DNA of 36,382 bases. It comes from Lachnospiraceae bacterium. Its GTDB lineage: Bacteria; Bacillota; Clostridia; Lachnospirales; Lachnospiraceae. Each line of letters begins with the position of its first letter. Position 1 is the stretch's first letter. The position numbers and the translations under genes are program-made. The stretch covers positions 1 through 36,382 of the forward strand of contig JAILHW010000057.1 of assembly GCA_024695605.1 (NCBI GenBank), written 5' to 3'. Positions 1-8,095 of this stretch are shown here, piece after piece. A model generated the notes under the pieces. The model saw only the letters and a program-made list of their open reading frames with translations, had not been told where the DNA came from and did no database searches.

Positions 1-1
1 G

Positions 2-31
2 GACTATATCAGACAGGAGATCCTCGGATGA
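2..31 (+). CDS. 3' tail of an upstream CDS (partial)
   Basis: Frame 2 is open from the window edge and reads DYIRQEILG followed by TGA at 29-31. The stop overlaps the ATG of the next gene in an ATGA junction, which is typical of coupled genes in an operon. Only nine codons are visible, so the family cannot be read from them. In Tad pilus operons a TadZ/CpaE-type ATPase often precedes TadA; this is an inference from gene order only. Confidence 0.4.
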   Translation, partial: DYIRQEILG

Positions 32-1317
32 AGGATGTGGGAGCGGACAACGACTATGAGAGACTGAGGGAATCCATCCGGGAAAGCCTTCTGGAAAAGC
101 TGGACAGACAGCTGGAGATGCCGGATGAAAAGGTGATGGAGATGATCCGTGAGGAGATCCTGTATCATTCCCGCGGCAGTTATCTTTCCCTGTCCCAAAA
201 GGAAAAGCTGAGAAAGGAGCTGTTTTTCGGGATCCGGAAGCTCGATATCCTGCAGGAGCTGGTGGAGGATCCCACAGTTACGGAGATCATGGTAAACGGC
301 CCCGACCATATTTTCATTGAAAGGCAGGGGGCGCTGACAAAGTACCCGGAACAGTTCGTATCCAGGGAAAAGCTCGAGGATGTGATCGCACAGATCGTGG
401 CCGGGTGCAACCGGGTCGTCAATGAGCGCAATCCCATTGTGGATGCGAGGCTTTCCAACGGAAGCCGCGTAAACGTGGTGCTGCCGCCGGTGGCGTTAAA
501 CGGACCGATCCTTACGATCCGGAGATTTCCGGAGCATCCGATCACCATGGAGCAGCTGCTTATGTTTGGCTCCATTACCGGGGAGGCGGCGGATTTTCTA
601 AAGCAGCTGGTGATCGCCGGCTACAACATCTTTATCAGCGGCGGGACCGGCAGCGGAAAAACCACCTTTCTGAACGTGCTCTCGGGTTTTATTCCCAAAA
701 CAGAGCGCATCATCACCATCGAGGACAGCGCGGAGCTGCAGATCCAGGGAGTTGAAAATCTGGTCAGACTGGAGACCAGAAATGCCAATCTGGAGGATAT
801 GATCCCGATCACCATCCGGGATCTGATCCGTTCCTCCCTGCGTATGCGTCCCGACCGGATCATCGTCGGCGAGGTCAGGGGAGCAGAGGCACTCGATATG
901 CTCCAGGCGATGAATACGGGACACGACGGCTCTTTGTCCACGGCGCATGCCAACTCCGCTGCGGATATGATATCCAGGCTTGAAACCATGGTGATCCTCG
1001 GATCGGGGGAATTGCCCATCAGCGCGATCCGCAGGCAGATCAGCAGCGGGATCGATATTCTGGTCCATCTGGGCCGTCTTCGGGACAGATCCAGAAGGGT
1101 ATTGTCGATCCATGAGATGGATACGGATGAGCAGGGAGAGATCGCGCTGCGAACGCTCTTTGCCTTTGAGGAAACCGGAGAGGATGCAGAAAAAAGGATC
1201 CTGGGAGCGCTGGTGAAAAAAGCAGAGCTGAAATACACGGCAAAGCTACAGCTGGCAGGACTTTTGCAGGCGGAGGATAGGGATGGATTACGGAATATAC
1301 AAGCTGAGCAGGACTGA
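28..1317 (+). CDS. tadA: TadA/CpaF-family pilus assembly ATPase
   Basis: This is a 429-residue secretion ATPase that should power assembly of the Tad/Flp pilus from the cytoplasmic face of the membrane. The N-terminal region (about 1-180) carries the CpaF-type VTEIMVNGPD segment near residue 84. The ATPase core has a Walker A GGTGSGKTT at 205-213, an Asp box IITIEDSAEL at about 228-237, a Walker B-like RIIVGEVRG at 277-285 and a His box around HDGSLSTAHANS at 299-310. All hallmark elements are present and the length is normal. AGGAG at 15-19 sits 8 nt before the ATG. The 3' end overlaps the next gene by 35 nt, and the platform proteins follow at once, so it is the motor of this operon. Confidence 0.95.
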   Translation: MKDVGADNDYERLRESIRESLLEKLDRQLEMPDEKVMEMIREEILYHSRGSYLSLSQKEKLRKELFFGIRKLDILQELVEDPTVTEIMVNGPDHIFIERQGALTKYPEQFVSREKLEDVIAQIVAGCNRVVNERNPIVDARLSNGSRVNVVLPPVALNGPILTIRRFPEHPITMEQLLMFGSITGEAADFLKQLVIAGYNIFISGGTGSGKTTFLNVLSGFIPKTERIITIEDSAELQIQGVENLVRLETRNANLEDMIPITIRDLIRSSLRMRPDRIIVGEVRGAEALDMLQAMNTGHDGSLSTAHANSAADMISRLETMVILGSGELPISAIRRQISSGIDILVHLGRLRDRSRRVLSIHEMDTDEQGEIALRTLFAFEETGEDAEKRILGALVKKAELKYTAKLQLAGLLQAEDRDGLRNIQAEQD

Positions 1318-2020
1318 TCGCTTAAAATACAGCCTTTTATATCTGGGTATATTTTTCATGCTGGGATATCTGTTTTACGGGACGCCTCTGGCGGGCCTTT
1401 TTGGCATTGCGGTAATCCCCTTTTTGCTAAAACGCGAGGCGGAAAAAAAGAGGAAAGAAAGAGAACGGGAGCTGCTTGCCCAGTTCAAGGAATGGATCCT
1501 TTCCTTTGCCAACTGCCTGAAAGCAGGCTATTCCATTGAGAATGCCATGCGGGAGGCCTACAAGGAGCTGCAGTATCTGTTTGGGCCGGAGGATCTGATC
1601 ATGGTGGAGTGCCGGCAGATGGTTGGAAAAATGCAAAACAACCATTCCCTCGAGGAGCTGCTTGCGGACTTCGGAGCACGCAGCCATACGGAGGATATCC
1701 GGGATTTTTCGGAGGTCTTTTCGGTGGCAAAAAAATCAGGCGGAAATCTGTCGCAGATCCTATCCGATACCGCGGCAAGGATCGCGGAGAGAATGTCCGA
1801 ATCCGAGCAGATCGAGCTGCTCTTTGAGGCAAAGCGCTATGAGCAAAGGATCATGAACGTGGTGCCTGTGTTTATCATGTTCTACATCGGGATCAGCAAT
1901 CCGGGGTATTTTGATCCGATGTACAAAAATCCCATGGGGATTGTTGTCATGAGCATTTGTCTGATCGTATACGCCTTCGCTTACTTTTGGGCATACCGTA
2001 TCATGCGGATTGAAATTTAA
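1283..2020 (+). CDS. tadB: TadB-like pilus platform protein (T2SS F domain)
   Basis: This 245-residue membrane protein is probably one of the two inner-membrane platform proteins of the Tad pilus, partner to the TadA ATPase. Two hydrophobic N-terminal segments (about 14-50) are followed by a basic/charged linker and a T2SSF-type helical domain (about 65-190, with LKAGYSIENAMREAY and KSGGNLSQIL). Two more hydrophobic segments follow (about 192-240). GGAGG lies just upstream of the ATG within the end of tadA, so translation is probably coupled to tadA. The pairing with a second F-domain-like gene directly downstream supports TadB rather than a general secretion protein. Confidence 0.88.
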   Translation: MDYGIYKLSRTDRLKYSLLYLGIFFMLGYLFYGTPLAGLFGIAVIPFLLKREAEKKRKERERELLAQFKEWILSFANCLKAGYSIENAMREAYKELQYLFGPEDLIMVECRQMVGKMQNNHSLEELLADFGARSHTEDIRDFSEVFSVAKKSGGNLSQILSDTAARIAERMSESEQIELLFEAKRYEQRIMNVVPVFIMFYIGISNPGYFDPMYKNPMGIVVMSICLIVYAFAYFWAYRIMRIEI

Positions 2021-2030
2021 AAAGAGCATT

Positions 2031-2054
2031 AATACCCTAAAGGGCATAAAGGAG
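2031..2054 (+). repeat. Copy 1 of a 24-nt gene-start motif
   Basis: This 24-nt stretch, with core CTAAAGGGCAT ending in AAGGAG, recurs at 10855-10878 with two mismatches. In both places it begins at or just after the stop of one gene and ends in the Shine-Dalgarno of the next. Here CCC-TAAA-GGG could form a tiny hairpin. The function is unknown, and chance plus the purine-rich SD part may explain some of the match. Confidence 0.4.
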
Positions 2055-2060
2055 ATTGGA

Positions 2061-3497
2061 ATGAAACAAAGCGATGTGCTCGGCGCCGTTACGATTTTGC
2101 TGGCGCTGCTCTGGCTGCTGCTGGCCTATCTGGGCCGCGGGGAAGAGACGGAAGCAAAGGATACGGGGATCCGAAGGATCGCCATGAAGGCCGGACTGTA
2201 TCTGGCCGGGCAGGCAAAGACTTTGGGGTGGATCAGGCCCCATGTAAAGACGAGGCTGGCAGTACTGTATCCGACCCGGCAGATCGATGAGCTGTGCAGA
2301 GAATACTATGGAAAAAAGTTTGCCGTCATAGCCGCATTTTTACTGGCAGGAAGTGGCTTCGTCTGGCTGATCGTTTTTGTATCCCAACAGGACAGCCTGC
2401 TCCAAAACAGTCATGAGCTGATGCGGGGCGGATATGAGGCAGAGGATGAAGAGATTGAACTGGTCATCACCCAGGAGGATACGGGGATCAGCAGGGTATA
2501 TGAGCATACGCTTTTGGGAAGGACTTATCCGAAGGAAACGCTTGAACAGATGGCGGATGCGCTTGAGCAAAAGCTGCCGGATCTGATTTTGGGGGAAAAC
2601 ACCGATACCGGGCATATCCGGTCGGATCTGCTGCTATCCACCAGAGTGGAGGACTATCCCTTTTGGATCGATTGGGAAAGCTCCGATTACAGTCTGGCGG
2701 ACAGCGACGGGACAATTTTAAACACGGAGCTGACAGCACCCAAAACCGCAACGCTTACGGCGCTTCTTTCCTACCGCGATTATGAGAAGGAGATCACGAT
2801 CCCGGTGACGGTCTATCCGGCAAAGCTGAGCAGTGAGGAAAAGCTGGACCGGCAGATCAGAAAGCAGCTGGATCTGTCCGATCAAAGCCAGCAGGAGCAG
2901 GCGACCTATGTTCTGCCGGATACGATCCAGGGAAAACGCGTCAGCTACGCCATCAGCGGGGAAGGTCAGCTGTGGCTTTTGCTGCCGCTTCTGCTGGTCA
3001 TCGCGGCCCTTTTGTATGTGGGAAAGGATAAGGATCTGGAAAAGGAGATGCTCCTTCGAAGAAAGAAGATCGAAACGGCATATCCGTCCTTTGTGGGAAA
3101 ATTTGTGCTGCTTTACGGAGGCGGGATGAGCATCCGCAGGGTATTGGAACGGCTTGGACGGGATGCTCTGCAGCCGGAGCTTCGGGAGGAACTGTTGATC
3201 CTGCTTCGGGATCTGCATAACGGGATTTTAGAGCAGGATGCACTGGAGATGTTCGGACGCAGATGCGGCTGCGCATCCTATATCAAGTTTGCAGGACTTT
3301 TGATCAGTAATCTGAAAAAAGGAAACACGGAGTTTACGCAGCAAATGAAGGAAGAAGCGGACGCGGCATTTTTGATGCGAAGGAATCTGGCCCGGAAGCT
3401 GGGAGAGGAAGCGGGAACCAAGCTCTGCTTTCCCATGATCCTGATGCTGGGCGTGGTAATGGCAGTGATCATGATGCCCGCGTTTTTATCCTTCTGA
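2061..3497 (+). CDS. TadC-like platform protein with extracytoplasmic Ig-like insert
   Basis: This 478-residue protein probably serves as the second Tad platform subunit (TadC role). I start it at ATG 2061 because AAGGAG at 2048-2053 is well placed; a longer in-frame start at 2010 lacks such a site. It has hydrophobic segments at about 8-24, 87-107, 303-320 and 458-476. The C-terminal part (about 340-460, with GGGMSIRRVLERLG) resembles T2SSF domains. Between segments 2 and 3 lies a predicted outside-facing region of about 195 residues. Part of it (about 175-253, LPDLILGEN, WIDWESSDY, then ITIPVTVYP) resembles the 'atrophied bacterial Ig' (aBig-type) domains. Ordinary TadC proteins lack this insert. 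No signal peptide cleavage site is evident. Confidence 0.75.
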   Translation: MKQSDVLGAVTILLALLWLLLAYLGRGEETEAKDTGIRRIAMKAGLYLAGQAKTLGWIRPHVKTRLAVLYPTRQIDELCREYYGKKFAVIAAFLLAGSGFVWLIVFVSQQDSLLQNSHELMRGGYEAEDEEIELVITQEDTGISRVYEHTLLGRTYPKETLEQMADALEQKLPDLILGENTDTGHIRSDLLLSTRVEDYPFWIDWESSDYSLADSDGTILNTELTAPKTATLTALLSYRDYEKEITIPVTVYPAKLSSEEKLDRQIRKQLDLSDQSQQEQATYVLPDTIQGKRVSYAISGEGQLWLLLPLLLVIAALLYVGKDKDLEKEMLLRRKKIETAYPSFVGKFVLLYGGGMSIRRVLERLGRDALQPELREELLILLRDLHNGILEQDALEMFGRRCGCASYIKFAGLLISNLKKGNTEFTQQMKEEADAAFLMRRNLARKLGEEAGTKLCFPMILMLGVVMAVIMMPAFLSF

Positions 3498-3523
3498 ATG
3501 ATGAAGTATGAACGGATCTTGGG

Positions 3524-3535
3524 AAAGGAGGTGAT
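3524..3535 (+). promoter_or_regulatory. Very strong ribosome binding site for the Flp1-like pilin
   Basis: AAAGGAGGTGAT is an essentially perfect match to the 16S anti-SD and lies 7 nt (from GGAGG) before ATG 3539. It fixes the start of a very short gene and fits a major pilin that must be made in far larger amounts than the machine proteins around it. Confidence 0.85.
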
Positions 3536-3538
3536 AGT

Positions 3539-3706
3539 ATGACGCAGCTTAAAACGCTCTGGCTGGACGAAGAAGGTATTGGTACAGTGGAGATCATTCT
3601 GATCCTGGTCGTTCTGATCGGCCTGGTGCTGATCTTTAAGAAGCAGCTGACAAATCTGGTGAATGATATCTTTAAAACCATTACCACAGAGAGCAAAAAG
3701 GTCTAA
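3539..3706 (+). CDS. Flp1-like type IVb pilin, 55 aa
   Basis: This small gene encodes 55 residues: a short polar/acidic N-terminus (MTQLKTLWLDEEG), the segment IGTVEIILILVVLIGLVLIF, and a polar tail. The pattern Gly13, then Glu18 at +5, then a hydrophobic stretch matches a type IVb prepilin cleaved after Gly by the TadV-type peptidase encoded at 6162-6632. It closely resembles the Flp1-like pilins of Clostridia and is probably the major pilus subunit. Its SD is far stronger than those of the flanking genes. It overlaps no neighbour once the next gene is started at 3777. Confidence 0.88.
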   Translation: MTQLKTLWLDEEGIGTVEIILILVVLIGLVLIFKKQLTNLVNDIFKTITTESKKV

Positions 3707-3776
3707 GCGCAAAGATGCGTCAGGGCAATACAGGCATAACGCGCAGCGGGGGAAAAGAAAAGAACGAGGTATCAAC

Positions 3777-5294
3777 ATGCAACGGCAAATCGGAAAACAG
3801 GAAGGAGCGATCACGATCTATATGTCCCTTTCACTGGCGGTTCTGTTGTCCTTGTTTCTGACACTCATCGAGGGAGCCAGAAGCAGGGCAGTGGAGCTGG
3901 TGGCGGGGTGTGCTGTGGATCTGGCGGTATATTCCGTATTTGCGGAGTATCACAGGGAGTTGTTTCAGGAATACGATCTGCTGTTTGTTGATACCTCCTA
4001 TGGAACATCAAACACTTCAACCGGACTGTTACAGAAGCGGCTGAAGGATTATATAGAGGAAAATCTGAGTGATGAAAAGGGCGCCGGCTGGCCCGCGGTG
4101 GATCTGACCCAGACTTATCTGGACGATCTTTCCATTGAGGAATGCTCCTATGCTACGGATGAAAAGGGCATGCTCTTTCTGCGGCAGGCGGTGGAGTTTA
4201 TGAAGCAGCAGTACGGCGTCGGATATCTGGAGGATCTGCAAAAGGAGCTGAAAAAGGCGGAAGAGGAGGATCTGTTTACCAGGGATCTGGACTCGGAAAG
4301 AGAGGCCAATGAAGGCGTGCTGGATCAGATCCGAAAGGAAGGGGTCGATACCGGAGAGGTGGATGAGAACGGGGAAAAGATCTACCGGGAGGCAGAGTTC
4401 GAAAACCCCGCGGATTCTGTCAATGCCATTCGATCCTTTGGCATCCTTTCACTGGTGACTGATACCGCCGGGTTATCCCTGCAGGCCGTCAATCCGGATA
4501 CGCTTTTATCCGGGCAGGGGATTCCGAGGGAAGGGGACGGTCTGTGCGGTAGGAAAAAGCCGGGGGTCACCGGAAAACTGTGGTTTGATCTCTACATCCG
4601 GGAACACTGCGGAACCTTTCTGCATCCAAAGACAGAGGGGGTATTGCAATACCAGCTGGAATACATCCTCTACCAAAAGAATTCGGATGTGGAGAATCTG
4701 AAGGCTGCCGTGAATCGGCTGCTGCTTTTGCGGGAAACGGCAAATGTGGTCTATCTGTTTTCGGACCTTGCCAAGGTGGGAGAGGCACAGGCTCTGGCAG
4801 CGTCCATCGCCACAGCAGCGGGACTGCCGATCCTCATTGAGCCGTTGAAGATTTCTTTGCTGTTTGCCTGGGCCTATGCGGAGAGTCTGTGGGATGTAAA
4901 GCAGCTTCTGGCAGGGAAAACGATCCCGCTGATCAAAACCATGGAAACCTGGCATTATTCTCTGGAGGGTATGCTTAGTGTAAGCGCCGGAAGCGTGCAG
5001 GGGGAAGACGGAGAGGGCACAGCCGTCCCCGAACAAAGTGCTGCCGAAAAGCAGGCCGCACTGGCAAGAGGAGAGATGGGCTACGAGGAGTATCTGCTGA
5101 TGTTTCTTGCGCTGCAGCCGGAACAGACGCAGCTGATGCGGATGATGGACATCGTACAGATGGATGTCAGAAAAAACACAAAGGATTATGGATTTTGCTT
5201 ATCGGACTGTATGGAATATCTGACCATTGAGGCTTCGGTGCGGGGCAGACGCTCCGGGGAAAGGGTGGTGCGAAGGAATTTTTCCTATGACTGA
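3777..5294 (+). CDS. DUF5702-type Tad-locus exported protein
   Basis: This 505-residue protein resembles the DUF5702 family found in Tad loci of Lachnospiraceae. The N-terminus (KQEGAITIYMSLSLAVLLSL) is one hydrophobic helix after a Gly. It is pilin-like in layout but has Tyr instead of Glu at +5 from the possible cleavage Gly. It is followed by the family-typical region VFAEYHRELFQEYDLLFVDTS. The rest is a long mostly helical, acidic outside domain with another hydrophobic stretch at about 345-370 (mature numbering approximate). ATG 3777 is preferred over an upstream in-frame ATG at 3663, which would overlap the pilin gene; GAGG precedes 3777. The precise role is unknown; from context it is a structural or assembly factor of the pilus. 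Confidence 0.8.
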   Translation: MQRQIGKQEGAITIYMSLSLAVLLSLFLTLIEGARSRAVELVAGCAVDLAVYSVFAEYHRELFQEYDLLFVDTSYGTSNTSTGLLQKRLKDYIEENLSDEKGAGWPAVDLTQTYLDDLSIEECSYATDEKGMLFLRQAVEFMKQQYGVGYLEDLQKELKKAEEEDLFTRDLDSEREANEGVLDQIRKEGVDTGEVDENGEKIYREAEFENPADSVNAIRSFGILSLVTDTAGLSLQAVNPDTLLSGQGIPREGDGLCGRKKPGVTGKLWFDLYIREHCGTFLHPKTEGVLQYQLEYILYQKNSDVENLKAAVNRLLLLRETANVVYLFSDLAKVGEAQALAASIATAAGLPILIEPLKISLLFAWAYAESLWDVKQLLAGKTIPLIKTMETWHYSLEGMLSVSAGSVQGEDGEGTAVPEQSAAEKQAALARGEMGYEEYLLMFLALQPEQTQLMRMMDIVQMDVRKNTKDYGFCLSDCMEYLTIEASVRGRRSGERVVRRNFSYD

Positions 5295-5451
5295 TCCGGC
5301 AGACAGGGGTGCTCTTTCGGGAGTCAAAAAAATGTTGTTCTTCAGCGCCATATCAAGCATGAGAATCTGCCAGTTCTTTTGCCTGCACTAACTCACATAC
5401 GTAGTCATGATCATTAATTTCGAAAGGATACGTTCTTTGATCGAAGGTATT

Positions 5452-6180
5452 ATGATCCCACAAAAAATCAAGAAAAGACACCTGAAAGAGCATCCCTGTC
5501 TGTCGGAAAAAAGAACATACAGCTGCGGCAGCCTGACCGTGGAAGCAGCGCTTGTGATGCCGCTGTTTTTGTTTGCAGTGATCTCGCTGTTATCCGTTCT
5601 GGATATGCTTAGAACCTATATGCACACAGAGATGAAGTTGTATAACAGTGCCCGCGATCTTGCGCTGATCAGCTACAGTGAAAAGCCCTATACCACGGGC
5701 CTTTCGAGCGATGAGGACTGGATCCGGCTAAAGCTGGTTTATCCGGCCCGCTCCCGGGGCGGCAGTCTGTTTGCCCATACGCTGATTTTGGAAAACCATG
5801 TCAATGTGCATATCTTTAACGGCTATTCGGGAGATCGTCCAAAGGGCGATACAAAAACGGAGCAGGAATATGTCTACGTGACGGAGGATAGCAGCGTGTA
5901 TCACCGCTCCAGGGGGTGCTCCCATTTAAAGGTGACGATCAGGGAGGTATCCTATGGCAGCATCGGATCTTTGCGCAGTAGTGACGGCAGCAAATACTAC
6001 CTCTGCCCCCATTGCGGCAGGGGGATGACAAAAAGGGATCTGGCGGGAATGACGGTATATGCCTCAGACTATGGAAACCGGTTTCATACCAGCAGGAGCT
6101 GTTCGCATTTAAAGCGGACGGTTCGCAGGATCCCACTCTCACAGGCAGGAGGAAGACGGCCATGTCTGGATTGTGGATGA
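5452..6180 (+). CDS. TadE-like pseudopilin with tandem His/Cys metal-type motifs
   Basis: The protein has about 242 residues. Its N-terminus holds CGSLTVEAALVMPLFLFAV, with Gly before the cut and Glu at +5, the TadE-type prepilin pattern. Numbered from an upstream in-frame ATG at 5407, the C-terminal third has two copies of a His-x4-Cys ... Cys-x2-Cys unit: H166/C171/C200/C203 and H227/C232/C253/C256, each with a YH- or FH-led CSHLK box. The spacing suggests a small zinc-ribbon or Ada-like fold. Because TadE-type proteins put their C-terminus outside, this would be an extracellular metal or thiol module. The start is uncertain: ATG 5452 has GAAGG 4 nt upstream, TTG 5437 has AAAGGA upstream, and ATG 5407 has no clear SD. 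The preceding 112-nt gap is unusually large for this operon, and I see no clear signal in it. Confidence 0.8.
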   Translation: MIPQKIKKRHLKEHPCLSEKRTYSCGSLTVEAALVMPLFLFAVISLLSVLDMLRTYMHTEMKLYNSARDLALISYSEKPYTTGLSSDEDWIRLKLVYPARSRGGSLFAHTLILENHVNVHIFNGYSGDRPKGDTKTEQEYVYVTEDSSVYHRSRGCSHLKVTIREVSYGSIGSLRSSDGSKYYLCPHCGRGMTKRDLAGMTVYASDYGNRFHTSRSCSHLKRTVRRIPLSQAGGRRPCLDCG

Positions 6181-6632
6181 TGCGCATACTTCCATTGCTC
6201 TTTTTGGGCATCAATACGGCGACGGATCTTCGGAAGCGGCGGATCAGTCTTTGCTCCGCTGCGCTTTTTTCCATTGCAGGGGTAGTGCTTCTATTGTATC
6301 TGCATATGGTAAAAGAGCCGGCTGCAGCGATGGAGAGCATTCGGGATATGGCTTTTGGCGTCCTGGCCGGGGTGCTGCTTCTTTTGTTGTCTCTGGCAAG
6401 CGATGGCGCCATCGGAATGGGAGATGCGCTGGTCAGTATTGTGATGGGCTTCTACCTGGGCCTTTGGAGGCTTTTGGCGGTTTTGATGGGAAGCTTTCTG
6501 GCATGCGGCATGGTCGGAATGCTCCTTTTGTGGCAGAAAAAGGCAGACAGAAAGAGCAGACTGCCATTTGTGCCGTTCATGCTGCTTAGCTATCTGGGAC
6601 TGTTATGCATGGAGGTGATTCTGGGGTGGTAG
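6162..6632 (+). CDS. Prepilin peptidase, TadV/CpaA-like (A24 aspartic protease)
   Basis: This 156-residue polytopic membrane protein should cleave the Flp and TadE-like prepilins of this operon. The two catalytic aspartates are visible: D22 in the TATDLRKRRI segment and D88 in the GMGD motif (GxGD) at about 85-88. About five hydrophobic segments surround them. The size fits the short CpaA/TadV class that lacks the N-methylation domain of PilD. ATG 6162 has GCAGGAGGAAG upstream and overlaps the preceding gene by 19 nt, which explains its tight coupling. An in-frame start further upstream would overlap far more. Confidence 0.9.
   Translation: MSGLWMMRILPLLFLGINTATDLRKRRISLCSAALFSIAGVVLLLYLHMVKEPAAAMESIRDMAFGVLAGVLLLLLSLASDGAIGMGDALVSIVMGFYLGLWRLLAVLMGSFLACGMVGMLLLWQKKADRKSRLPFVPFMLLSYLGLLCMEVILGW
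6611..6619 (+). promoter_or_regulatory. SD sequence pointing to a GTG start at 6626
   Basis: GGAGGTGAT lies inside the end of the prepilin peptidase gene. It sits upstream of GTG 6626 (10 nt from GGAGG) and downstream of the alternative ATG 6605. It therefore argues for the GTG as the true start of the second TadE-like gene. Confidence 0.6.
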
Positions 6633-7123
6633 GTGGGAAAAGAAGAAAGCGGCCCCTTTGCGAGGGAAGCATGACAGTGGAGGCAGCGCTTTTGCTGCCC
6701 CTGCTTTTGGGTGTCATGATCCTTTTGATCTATGTATCGGTTTTTCTTTATAATCGCTGCGCGGCATCCGCCCTGGCCGGGACGGCGGCAGTGATGGCAG
6801 CCGGCATGGAGCATGAAAGTCCGGCGCAGATCAAAAAAGATCTGGATCGGTATTTAGAGGAAGGGAAAACACATCTTCCCATGGCAAAAGAGGCGGCCTG
6901 CGAGGTTTCGGTTTCTCTTTTACAGGTAAAGGTCAGGGTGAAGTTCAGGCAAAAGGTGGAGGCCATGCTGCTTCCGTTAGCAAACAGGGAAGCGGAATAT
7001 ACGGCAAAGGAGACGGTGCAGCGACTGGATCCGGCCAAGTATTTAAGAACCATAAAGATCGCTAACAAAGCACGTGATCAAAGCAGCCGGCCGCAGGCCG
7101 GAAAACAGTCAGATGAAGGATGA
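6626..7123 (+). CDS. TadE-like pseudopilin
   Basis: This is a protein of about 165 residues with the TadE signature EGSMTVEAALLLPLLLGVM: Gly before the predicted cut, Glu at +5, then a hydrophobic helix and a second short hydrophobic part. The rest is a modest polar domain with a basic C-terminus (SRPQAGKQ). It is probably a minor pseudopilin processed by the peptidase encoded just upstream. I chose GTG 6626 because of the full SD at 6611-6619; ATG 6605 (172 aa) is possible but lacks an SD. The gene overlaps the peptidase gene by a few bases. Confidence 0.82.
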   Translation: MVGGKRRKRPLCEGSMTVEAALLLPLLLGVMILLIYVSVFLYNRCAASALAGTAAVMAAGMEHESPAQIKKDLDRYLEEGKTHLPMAKEAACEVSVSLLQVKVRVKFRQKVEAMLLPLANREAEYTAKETVQRLDPAKYLRTIKIANKARDQSSRPQAGKQSDEG

Positions 7124-7131
7124 GGTAGGAT

Positions 7132-8049
7132 ATGATCAAACAGGAAACAGGTGGAAGCTATCTGGTAGAGCAGCTTGGGAGCGAGTCTTTGCCGGAGGAA
7201 GCCTTCGCGATCAGGATGTTGTGCGAAAACAGGATCCGCGGACTGCTGCCGATGCAGATCCGAAGCTTTAACGGAGAGAGGAATCTGTACTATGAGATCA
7301 CACATCTGCAAAGTCTGGAAGCATTCTGCCGGATCAGACCTCTTTCAGGAAGGATGCTCCGGGTGCTGATGGGAGATCTGTACGGACTCTGCCGCACATT
7401 GCCGGAATACATATTAAAGGAAGATGGGATCACACTTTCGCCGGACAGGATCTTCACGGACACAGCCGGCTTTTATTTTTGTTATGCCCCCTCCGGGCCG
7501 AAGGCGACACAGGCAGAGATGACGAATGCAAAGCTTGCTTTTGCGGGAGAACTGTTGGGTCTTCTGGATCACGAGGATGAGGAAGCGGTGCTGTATGGCT
7601 ATCGGTTTTATAAGGCGGCGGGGGAGAGTGGTGGCCTTCTTGGCTGTCTGGAAAAGACCCTGGGGGAAGCATCGGGGAAGGATGCGGAGTCTGCCCCCGG
7701 CGAGATAGACCCGTTGCAAAATGAGGCGTGGGGGCAGGGGAACAGAAGTGATTTCAAACTTCCTGCCGATGGAAAAGAGAAGGAGAAAAACGAGGAGGGA
7801 AAAAACGGGAAGGAGAGAGAGCAGGGATCGGACAGCGGGACTGATATCGGAGGCGCGATCCTGTTTTTGGTGCTTTGTCTGATCGGCACGGCCCTTCTTG
7901 TGATGCGGGGCATGCAGATCAGACCCTTTGGCCTGGGCCTTTTGCTGATGGCAAAGGAAGGGATCGCGGGAAGCGCCTTTCTTCTGGCAGGGCTGGCAGG
8001 TGCTTTCCTTTCTTTGAAAAAAGGCCGCACTGATTGCAAAAAAAGTTAG
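7132..8049 (+). CDS. DUF6382-type protein at the end of the Tad operon
   Basis: This 305-residue protein has an N-terminal cytoplasmic region (about 1-175) that resembles DUF6382, a pseudokinase-like/EssB-like fold often found in Tad loci of Clostridia. A charged low-complexity linker rich in Glu, Lys and Gly (about 185-235) follows, then two hydrophobic segments (about 240-260 and 270-293). Family members often carry a C-terminal FHA domain; none is visible here. It starts 8 nt after the previous stop. It may be a membrane-anchored regulator or adaptor of the pilus machine, which is inferred from position only. Confidence 0.72.
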   Translation: MIKQETGGSYLVEQLGSESLPEEAFAIRMLCENRIRGLLPMQIRSFNGERNLYYEITHLQSLEAFCRIRPLSGRMLRVLMGDLYGLCRTLPEYILKEDGITLSPDRIFTDTAGFYFCYAPSGPKATQAEMTNAKLAFAGELLGLLDHEDEEAVLYGYRFYKAAGESGGLLGCLEKTLGEASGKDAESAPGEIDPLQNEAWGQGNRSDFKLPADGKEKEKNEEGKNGKEREQGSDSGTDIGGAILFLVLCLIGTALLVMRGMQIRPFGLGLLLMAKEGIAGSAFLLAGLAGAFLSLKKGRTDCKKS

Positions 8050-8095
8050 TTTATGCTAACATTTATGAGGAGTAAATGGTTAGGGATAAGTAGCA

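Noticed and set aside
8045-8060. GTTAG/CTAAC hairpin after the DUF6382 gene
   Set aside because: The stem has only five A/T-rich pairs and no T-run follows, so it is not a convincing terminator.
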